Of a stretch of DNA of 11,013 nucleotides, positions 5,459-11,013 are shown one piece after another (the stretch's first letter is position 1; every line of letters begins with the position of its first letter). Position numbers and translations under genes: made by a program. The DNA comes from B4-G1 sp964393895 (lineage in GTDB: Bacteria > Chloroflexota > Anaerolineae > B4-G1), in contig CAYMWP010000147.1 of assembly GCA_964393895.1 (NCBI GenBank), positions 1 through 11,013 on the forward strand, read 5' to 3'. The notes under the pieces are model-generated. The model was not told the DNA's origin. It did no database searches and was given only the letters and a program-made list of their open reading frames with translations.

Positions 5459-8400
5459 AAGCAAGCCATACCTGGATTGAGCTACTGCATCGCCTGGCTC
5501 CTCTCCTGCCAGCCGACCTGTTCGCCTCGCTGTGCGCCTCCCCTGACCCAACATCCCTTTCCGCCGAGGAGAAACGCCCGCTCGCCGATTGCCTTCAGCA
5601 GGCGATCCAGAAACTCGACTCCCTGCACCACAAACTGACCACCTACCTGCCTCGCTACCTGCTCGACCTCGCGCCCACGCCCGGCGAGCCGCACGGCGAA
5701 CTCTTGGAGGGCTCCTTCATCTTTGCCGACGTGACCGGCTTTACCGCCCTCACCGGCGAGCTTTCCAAGCGAGGCACCGCCGGCCGGGAAGAAATGAACC
5801 GCCTGATGCGCTCCCTCTTTGGCGCACTGCTTGATCCCCTGCTGGCCTCCGGCGGCGACCTGCTCATCTTTGCCGGAGACGCGGTGCTGGCCTACTTTCC
5901 CGCCCGGCCCGACCAACGAAAAGGCCAGGACGCCCGCTGGGCCGCACGCACCGCCCTGCGTTTGGTACAGGCCATCACCCCCTTCGCCCACCTGGAAACG
6001 CCATACGGCAACTTTTCCCTCACGATGAGCGCCGGCGTCGAGCGAGGACGAGCGTTCGGGGCCGTCTTTGGCACCCGGAGAAGGATGGAATTCCTCGTCT
6101 CTGGCGGGCCGGTGCAGGGCGCGACGGCGGCCGAGGGAAAAGCCGCACCCGGCCAGGTATTCGCCGGCCCCGACATCCACCCTTTCCTCGACCCGCAGGA
6201 GTTTGAAATGCAAGGCGGGGTCGTGATCGGCGTCCGGGGCGGCGAGCTGGACGATTACGAGGCCATCCCGCCCGCCCGCCGCCGCCGCCGTCTGTCCGCC
6301 GTCTTTAGCCGCCGCATCCCCGACCTGCTCGACCAGCTCCAACAAACCCTGGCCCAGGTCGAGGAACTCGTCCCCTTCATCCCCCCCGATCTCTTTAGCC
6401 AGATCGCCCGCGGCGAGGACATCCGCCAGCACCCGCCCGTGGCAGTCCAATTCGTCAACATTATGGGGCTGGAAGAGATGGCGCTCGGCCCGACCGGCCC
6501 AGAGCAAGCCGCCGCCGTCCTGCAGCGCTACTTTGTCCAGGCCCAGGAAATAGTGACCGAGCGAGAGGGCATCATCAGCCAGGTGGATACCTACGCCCAA
6601 GGATTCACGCTGCTCAACCCCTTCGGCGCGCCGACCCACCACGAGGGCATCCCGCGCCTGGCCGCCTCCGCCGCCCTGGAACTGGCCCGCGCATTGGAGC
6701 GCGTCAACCGCGAGTTCCGCCTGGCCCCACCGCTGACCCAGCGCACCGGCTTGACCTACGACCGCATCTTTACCGGCGAGATCGGCTACCGCCACCGGCG
6801 GGAGTACGTCGTCGCCGGCCCGGCGGTCAACCTGGCCGCCCGGCTGATGAGCAAAGCCGAGCCGGGCCAGATCGTACTCGACCCGGCCGCCTGGGATGAG
6901 GTGCGCGACGACTTTGTGGCCGACCCACTGCCCCCCATCCCCCTCAAGGGCATCCCGGAACCGGTGCCCCGTTTCAACCTGAAGGGACTATGCCAGGGAA
7001 AGGGGCTGCGCCTCACCGACTATCCCCTGGCCGGCCGCGAGAACGAACTGGCCGCGCTAGAAAAGAGGCTGGAGCAAGCCAGCGCCGGAAAGGGCGGAGC
7101 GCTGGCCCTCGTAGGCGAAGCCGGCATCGGAAAAAGCCGCCTGATCGCAGCAGTGGCCGAATCCGCCCGCCAGCAGGGGATGGCCGTCCTGAGCGGCGCT
7201 TGTCGCCCCTTCGCCAAGACCACCCCTTACTTCCCGTGGCAAGACCTGGTCGGCCAATGGTTCGCCCTGGACGAAGAAGTGCCCCCACAAACCCGCCGCC
7301 AGCAGTTAAAGGAACGGCTCGCCCAATTAGACCTCTCCTCCTCCCTGCCCGCCTTTGCCGACTTGCTGGGACTGCCGACCCCAGACCTGGCCTCTCGCAC
7401 GGCCCTGACGCAGCCAGACCCAGCCTCAGCAGTCCCTACCACCTCACCAGGCCCCGGCCTCTTTGCCGCACTTCAGACACAAACCGAACGACAAACGGGA
7501 CGCACAAAACCGGACAGCCCGGGTTGGGCTGCGCTGACCAAGCGGGCGGCCCAGGCCGAGACCGATCCAACGGCAAGCGACCGCCCCTCCCTGTGGGAAA
7601 CCCTGCGCGAGCGGGCCTCCATCCCCCAGGCGCTCCACCTGGCCCTGGAGCGCCAAACGCGCCACCGCCCCACCCTGCTGATAATCGAGGACCTCCAGTG
7701 GATAGACGACGAATCGCGCCGGATACTCGACGCCGTGATCGCCGCCGCCTCGTCGTGGCCCATCCTCCTGTTGATCACCACCCGCCCCGCAAGCGATTGG
7801 GATGGCGAACGGCTCTCCCTCTCCCCCCTATCCGACGCCGAGGGCCGCAAATTGGCCGCCTTTGCCCTCCGGGCCGCCCAACTGGAAGACGACCTGGCCG
7901 ATTGGCTGCTGCCCCGCGCTGGCGGACGACCGCTCTTCATCCTATCCTACTGCCAGGCGCTACAAGACGCCGACGCCGTGGTAGTTGACCCGGTCAACGA
8001 CGAGGCCCGCTGGAGCGGCCCGCCGCCTCCACTGCCCCTCTCGATGCAAGAACTCTTGCTCGCCCAAATAGACCGGTTGGATGCGGCGACCCGAGAGACG
8101 ATGCGACGCGGGGCCGTCATCGGCGATACCTTTCCCACCTGGCTCCTCTCCAGTCTGTGCCGCGACGCTCTTCCGGCCGACCAATTGGACAGCGTCCTGG
8201 ATCGAGCGTCCCGCCGCGCCATCGTCGCCCCCCCGCCCCCTGGCCCGGCCCATTCCTTCAGCAGCCAGTCCCTCCACGACGCCATCTACACCACGCTCTC
8301 CCACGCGCAGCGCCAAGAATGGCACGGACAGGTAGGCAATTACCTGGCGCACACCGACGCGCAAACCCGCTACGAGCGGCTGGAGCAGATCGCATACCAC

Positions 8401-9006
8401 TACAGCCGCAGCGATGATCCTGGCCCAGCCGCCCACTTTACGCGGCTGGCCGGGGACAAGGCCCGCGCCCGCCAGGCGGACGAAGCAGCCCTGGCGTTCT
8501 ACACCCAAACGTTCGACGTGAGCGACGGCGAGGAAATTGCCGCCGAACAGAGGTTGGCCCACGAGGGTATCGGCGACGTTCACGCCCTGCGGGGCGAGTG
8601 GAAAGCGGCCGGCGCTGCCTACCGGGCCGCATTGCAAGACTCTCGACCTCGAGACGAGCATCGTCTAAAAGCCAAGTCGGCCTTACTGGCTCCCTTCGAC
8701 CAAGCTAAAACTGAGCTGCTAGAAAAAGCCCAGCGCGCGCTGCCCCCATCCGACCCTCTGCGCCCCTGGCTGGAAGCCGCCCTGGTCTGGCTCCACGCCG
8801 CGCAGGGCGAGACAGAGGCCGCCGCCTCGCTGTGTCGGGACGCGCTCCCCCAGGCATCAGAGCCGATCGCGACCCTGTTGCGAGAGGCAATGGAAAACCT
8901 AGCGGCGGGAGAGCGCATACGCCCCTACGCGGACTTTTTTGCCCTCTTTGCCCGCTCCAACCTGCGCCTCCCCCACATTTGTCATTTGCCCCCACTCGCG
9001 TTATAA
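5455..9006 (+). CDS. Tandem class III nucleotide cyclase with ATPase and TPR-like regions (soluble adenylyl cyclase-like)
   Basis: An 1183-residue cytoplasmic protein with no membrane segment. Domain order: a helical N-terminus (1-75); cyclase domain 1 (about 86-245) with metal aspartates D92 (FADVTGFT) and D142 (FAGDAVLAYF); cyclase domain 2 (about 328-505) with N335 and F384 in those positions but the transition-state pair N459 and R463 intact (GPAVNLAARL). Domain 1 has Q221 and A225 at the latter positions. A STAND/AAA-type ATPase follows, with Walker A GEAGIGKS (554-561) and Walker B LLIIEDLQWIDD (741-752), interrupted by a Ser/Thr/Pro-rich insert (about 640-712). The C-terminus is helical and TPR-like (about 970-1150). 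This order matches mammalian soluble adenylyl cyclase. It should make cAMP, or possibly another cyclic nucleotide, from one composite site. The start is GTG 5455, which overlaps the preceding TGA as GTGA; its Shine-Dalgarno is weak (AGAG), so reinitiation is likely. The stop lies inside a -10 box for the next gene. Confidence 0.87.
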   Translation: MKASHTWIELLHRLAPLLPADLFASLCASPDPTSLSAEEKRPLADCLQQAIQKLDSLHHKLTTYLPRYLLDLAPTPGEPHGELLEGSFIFADVTGFTALTGELSKRGTAGREEMNRLMRSLFGALLDPLLASGGDLLIFAGDAVLAYFPARPDQRKGQDARWAARTALRLVQAITPFAHLETPYGNFSLTMSAGVERGRAFGAVFGTRRRMEFLVSGGPVQGATAAEGKAAPGQVFAGPDIHPFLDPQEFEMQGGVVIGVRGGELDDYEAIPPARRRRRLSAVFSRRIPDLLDQLQQTLAQVEELVPFIPPDLFSQIARGEDIRQHPPVAVQFVNIMGLEEMALGPTGPEQAAAVLQRYFVQAQEIVTEREGIISQVDTYAQGFTLLNPFGAPTHHEGIPRLAASAALELARALERVNREFRLAPPLTQRTGLTYDRIFTGEIGYRHRREYVVAGPAVNLAARLMSKAEPGQIVLDPAAWDEVRDDFVADPLPPIPLKGIPEPVPRFNLKGLCQGKGLRLTDYPLAGRENELAALEKRLEQASAGKGGALALVGEAGIGKSRLIAAVAESARQQGMAVLSGACRPFAKTTPYFPWQDLVGQWFALDEEVPPQTRRQQLKERLAQLDLSSSLPAFADLLGLPTPDLASRTALTQPDPASAVPTTSPGPGLFAALQTQTERQTGRTKPDSPGWAALTKRAAQAETDPTASDRPSLWETLRERASIPQALHLALERQTRHRPTLLIIEDLQWIDDESRRILDAVIAAASSWPILLLITTRPASDWDGERLSLSPLSDAEGRKLAAFALRAAQLEDDLADWLLPRAGGRPLFILSYCQALQDADAVVVDPVNDEARWSGPPPPLPLSMQELLLAQIDRLDAATRETMRRGAVIGDTFPTWLLSSLCRDALPADQLDSVLDRASRRAIVAPPPPGPAHSFSSQSLHDAIYTTLSHAQRQEWHGQVGNYLAHTDAQTRYERLEQIAYHYSRSDDPGPAAHFTRLAGDKARARQADEAALAFYTQTFDVSDGEEIAAEQRLAHEGIGDVHALRGEWKAAGAAYRAALQDSRPRDEHRLKAKSALLAPFDQAKTELLEKAQRALPPSDPLRPWLEAALVWLHAAQGETEAAASLCRDALPQASEPIATLLREAMENLAAGERIRPYADFFALFARSNLRLPHICHLPPLAL

Positions 9007-9007
9007 T
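8979..9007 (+). promoter_or_regulatory. Internal promoter for the FHA genes, overlapping the end of the cyclase gene
   Basis: TTGTCA (8979-8984, five of six matches to the -35 consensus) and TATAAT (9002-9007, perfect -10) are spaced by 17 bp. The cyclase stop codon TAA (9004-9006) lies inside the -10 hexamer. The expected transcription start near 9014 is only about 3 nt before ATG 9017, which predicts a leaderless or near-leaderless mRNA. There is no Shine-Dalgarno before 9017, which fits. Confidence 0.75.
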
Positions 9008-9016
9008 CGCCGCATC

Positions 9017-9826
9017 ATGAGCAAAATCGCGCGCTTTGAGGCCCTGGCCGAGCGGCTGGTAGAAGGCACCTTTGCCCGTCTCTTCGCCGGCCGGCTCAGC
9101 CCACTGGAGGTCGCCACGCACCTCACACGGGCGATGGAAGATAACCAGGTCGCTCTACCAGATGGAGAACCACAGGCCCCCACCCACTACTGGGTTTACC
9201 TGCACCCGGACGACTGCGACGCCCTGGTGACCGGCCAACCGGCAATGAAGGAAGAACTAACCCGCCACGTCACCGGGCTGGCCGCCCAGGCCGGCCTGGT
9301 ACTGACGACGACGCCCACCATCCACGTCCTGCCAGACGAGAACGTAGGCGCCCACCAGATGCGCGTCGAGGCGCGCTGGATGCCGGACGGGGTCGCCCCG
9401 GTGGAGAAAACCCGCGAGATGGCGACGGACGACGCGGAAGCTGACGACGAATCCACGACAGCGCTGCCGGGCCGCCCATTCCTCATACTGGAAGGACAGC
9501 GCCACGTGGACTTGCTCCAAGCCGTCCTGTCCATCGGACGCGCGCTCAATAACGACATCATCATCGAGGATCCGCGCGTCTCGCGCCACCACGCCCAACT
9601 GCGCCGGCGGTACGGCCGCTACGTACTCTATGACCTGGGAAGCGCCGGGGGCACCAAGATCAACGACTATCCAGTCGAAGAGTGCGTGTTGCACGCCGGC
9701 GACGTCATATCCTTCGCCGGCATCCACGTCATCTACGGTGAAGACCCCGCCACTCCAATTCCGCTGCCAGACAGAGGAGATACGCCCCTCGCCGCCCAGG
9801 AACTTTGGGAGACGAATAGGGGATAG
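9017..9826 (+). CDS. FhaA-type protein: DUF3662 domain plus C-terminal FHA domain
   Basis: A 269-residue soluble protein. Residues 1 to about 115 resemble the FhaA N-terminal domain (DUF3662), with the typical opening RFEALAERLVEGTFARLF and a downstream L-x-P-x-E-V-A segment. Residues about 115-150 form an acidic linker. The FHA domain spans about 153-243, with GR (174-175), SRHH (189-192) and DLGSAGGT (206-213). R175, S189 and H192 are the expected phosphothreonine-pocket residues, but the usual asparagine of N-G-T is glycine (G211). FHA domains bind phosphothreonine peptides, so this protein should link Ser/Thr kinase signalling to its neighbours; no kinase is in the window. ATG 9017 is preferred over the upstream in-frame ATG 8939 because the family N-terminus begins here and a promoter ends just before it. 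The gene is followed 8 nt later by the second FHA gene. Confidence 0.87.
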   Translation: MSKIARFEALAERLVEGTFARLFAGRLSPLEVATHLTRAMEDNQVALPDGEPQAPTHYWVYLHPDDCDALVTGQPAMKEELTRHVTGLAAQAGLVLTTTPTIHVLPDENVGAHQMRVEARWMPDGVAPVEKTREMATDDAEADDESTTALPGRPFLILEGQRHVDLLQAVLSIGRALNNDIIIEDPRVSRHHAQLRRRYGRYVLYDLGSAGGTKINDYPVEECVLHAGDVISFAGIHVIYGEDPATPIPLPDRGDTPLAAQELWETNRG

Positions 9827-9834
9827 GATCGGCG

Positions 9835-10263
9835 ATGGACGTTCTGTTGCTGGTTCTGCGCATTCTGCTGGCCGCCCTGCTCTACACCTTCCTGGCGGCA
9901 GTGCTGGTGATGCTGTGGCGTGACCTGCACCAGGCGACCGCCGACCACACCCCAGCTCGACCTGGCGGGCGACTGATCGTCCTGCAAACGGACAGCGCAT
10001 TGCTCGCCGTGGGCGCCGCTTTCCCACTGCAAGCGGTCACCTCTATAGGACGCTCACCTAATAACACGCTCCCCCTCCCAGATCCTTATGCCTCCGCTCA
10101 ACACACCCTGCTGACCTGGCGAGAGGGTCAGTGGTGGCTGGAGGATCGGGACAGCCGCAACGGGACGCGGCTCAACGGTGCGCCTATCGGCAGCCCGGCC
10201 ATCGTCAGCGCCGGAGACGTCATCGGCGTAGGACACACAGAGTTAAAGCTAGAATTGGAGTGA
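9835..10263 (+). CDS. Membrane-anchored FHA-domain protein
   Basis: A 142-residue protein with an N-terminal hydrophobic helix (about 3-28, uncleaved-anchor type and ending in basic LWRD) and one FHA domain (about 46-140). FHA motifs are IGR (71-73), S87-x-x-H90, and DRDSRNGT (104-111), with the canonical N109-G110-T111 present. The layout resembles the short FhaB-type partner often found next to FhaA. The FHA domain is expected on the cytoplasmic face of the membrane, reading phosphothreonine. The gene starts 8 nt after the FhaA-type stop, with AGGAT (9825-9829) overlapping that stop as the likely ribosome-binding site, so the two are co-transcribed and coupled. It ends 30 bp from the convergent nucleotidase-like gene. 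Confidence 0.87.
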   Translation: MDVLLLVLRILLAALLYTFLAAVLVMLWRDLHQATADHTPARPGGRLIVLQTDSALLAVGAAFPLQAVTSIGRSPNNTLPLPDPYASAQHTLLTWREGQWWLEDRDSRNGTRLNGAPIGSPAIVSAGDVIGVGHTELKLELE

Positions 10264-10293
10264 AGCGTAAAATGTGAAAGTGGCCTCAGACGC

Positions 10294-10935
10294 CTAGAGC
10301 CCGCGCGGCAAACCGAGCACCAGCTCCCCAACGTCCAACACACTCTCGACCACAAAATCCACGCTCCCGTTCGGTTCTGCCCCCACCAACACCGTCGTCA
10401 CGCCCAGCGCTTTGGCCGGCCGCAGATTACGGGCCGAGTCCTCGACCATGATGCATTCGGGTCCGCGAGCGCCCAACAGCGCCAACGCCTGCTCGTAAGC
10501 CTCCTGGCTGGGCTTGTTGCGCAGACCGACCTCCTCAATGCCGATCACCCCTTCAAAGCACTCTGCCACCTCCAAGGTCCGCAGCACCCGCCCGGCGTAC
10601 TCTGAAGGAGCGTTGGTATAGACCGCTTTCCGCAGCGGGATCGAATCCAGCATCGCGGCCAACGCCGGATGGGGATCGAGGTACTCGTCCACCGGGACGT
10701 CGTGCACGAAAGCGAGGAACTCGCGCGCGTTCACGTCGTGCCGGGCGACCAGGCCACCCAGCGTGGTCCCGTAACGGAGAAAGTAATCGCGCCGCATGGC
10801 GACCGCCTCGGCGCGTGTCAGTTCAAAGTGCGCGCACAACCACACCTCGATGCGGCGACCTATCTCTTGCAACAGGCCGCTGTCGCGGGGATAGAGGGTA
10901 TCGTCCAGATCAAAGATGATGATTTTAAGCGTCAC
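10294..10935 (-). CDS. HAD-superfamily hydrolase, pyrimidine 5'-nucleotidase-like
   Basis: With the GTG start at 10935 this is a 213-residue HAD hydrolase. Motif I is FDLDDTLY (nucleophile D9, acid D11), motif II is VYTNAP (T107), motif III is the lysine in RNKPS (K141), and motif IV is VEDSARN (E165, D166). A helical C1-type cap sits between motifs I and II, and it includes YGTTLGGL (55-62). That segment and the overall pattern match the pyrimidine 5'-nucleotidase branch (SDT1/YjjG-like), which removes phosphate from nucleoside monophosphates. Substrate specificity cannot be read from the sequence. The frame stays open upstream, with ATG 10971 and GTG 11001 as alternative starts and no stop before the window edge. 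The later start is preferred because motif I normally begins within 5-12 residues of the N-terminus; none has a good Shine-Dalgarno. It is convergent with the FHA operon and probably unrelated to it. Confidence 0.8.
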   Translation of the reverse strand: MTLKIIIFDLDDTLYPRDSGLLQEIGRRIEVWLCAHFELTRAEAVAMRRDYFLRYGTTLGGLVARHDVNAREFLAFVHDVPVDEYLDPHPALAAMLDSIPLRKAVYTNAPSEYAGRVLRTLEVAECFEGVIGIEEVGLRNKPSQEAYEQALALLGARGPECIMVEDSARNLRPAKALGVTTVLVGAEPNGSVDFVVESVLDVGELVLGLPRGL

Positions 10936-11013
10936 AATGCCAATCACCACAGCCTTATTGCAGCGATGCATAAATTCGTTCCGCTTTGCGCCGGCCCGCA
11001 CCGCGGGCTGATT

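Noticed and set aside
5482..6795. Long minus-strand frame of 437 codons opposite the cyclase gene
   Set aside because: Its translation is Gly/Ala/Arg-rich low complexity with no domain, typical of an antisense shadow in GC-rich coding DNA. The plus strand encodes clear cyclase motifs.
7960..8661. Minus-strand frame of 233 codons opposite the ATPase/TPR region
   Set aside because: No recognisable motifs, and it lies fully antisense to a well-supported gene.
8939..9016. Earlier in-frame ATG for the FhaA-type gene
   Set aside because: It would add 26 unconserved residues lying inside the cyclase gene and across the predicted promoter. The family N-terminus starts at 9017.
10264..10293. Bidirectional terminator between the convergent FHA and nucleotidase-like genes
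   Set aside because: The 30-bp gap contains no inverted repeat with a T-run.
10994..11008. GC-rich hairpin (GCCCGC, 3-nt loop, GCGGGC) at the right edge
   Set aside because: There is no T-run within the window on either strand, no gene that would need a terminator there, and the flank is cut off by the window end.
1..11013. tRNA, rRNA, CRISPR array, insertion sequence or transposase
   Set aside because: None was recognised. The only non-coding stretches are short and hold the repeats, promoters and leader described above.

Overview
This 11 kb window is bacterial, GC-rich and densely coded. It most likely comes from the Chloroflexota (Anaerolineae-like). Three things suggest this: the protein families present (an FhaA-type FHA protein, a MinD/ParA ATPase whose signature reads RGGTGKS, and a multidomain cyclase/ATPase); the housekeeping-type promoters with near-consensus -35 and -10 boxes; and intergenic DNA made of short dispersed repeats that I recall as frequent in that group. 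The taxonomic call is inference, since there is no rRNA or marker gene here.

Layout, left to right. Positions 1-146 hold two short repeat-like elements. Positions 147-3779 encode a 1210-residue membrane protein that joins a polytopic, nucleotide-transporter-like (NTT/MFS) domain, a long HEAT-repeat region, a disordered linker with a thrice-repeated short motif, and a C-terminal cyclic-nucleotide-binding domain. Positions 3780-4105 are intergenic and carry a degenerate repeat, a perfect-hexamer sigma-70 promoter and a structured leader of about 160 nt. A tightly coupled operon follows: a MinD/ParA-like ATPase (4106-4882), a 71-residue zinc-binding protein (4893-5108), a winged-helix protein (5120-5458), and a 1183-residue class III nucleotide cyclase with tandem cyclase domains, a P-loop ATPase and a TPR-like tail (5455-9006). 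A second promoter sits inside the last codons of the cyclase gene and appears to drive a nearly leaderless FHA gene (9017-9826), followed by a membrane-anchored FHA gene (9835-10263). A convergent HAD-family nucleotidase-like gene (10294 to about 10935, minus strand) closes the window and is probably functionally separate.

How the genes may work together. The cyclase resembles the mammalian soluble adenylyl cyclase in layout. Its first cyclase domain keeps the two metal-binding aspartates but lacks the transition-state Asn/Arg. The second has lost both aspartates but keeps Asn/Arg, so one composite active site is expected. The large membrane protein just upstream carries an intact-looking phosphate-binding cassette for a cyclic nucleotide and is a plausible receptor for the product. 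The FHA pair would read threonine phosphorylation, and the ParA-like ATPase could position or switch the complex. No kinase, phosphatase or ParB partner is encoded in the window. The idea of a single second-messenger and phospho-signalling module is inference from gene order and domain content.
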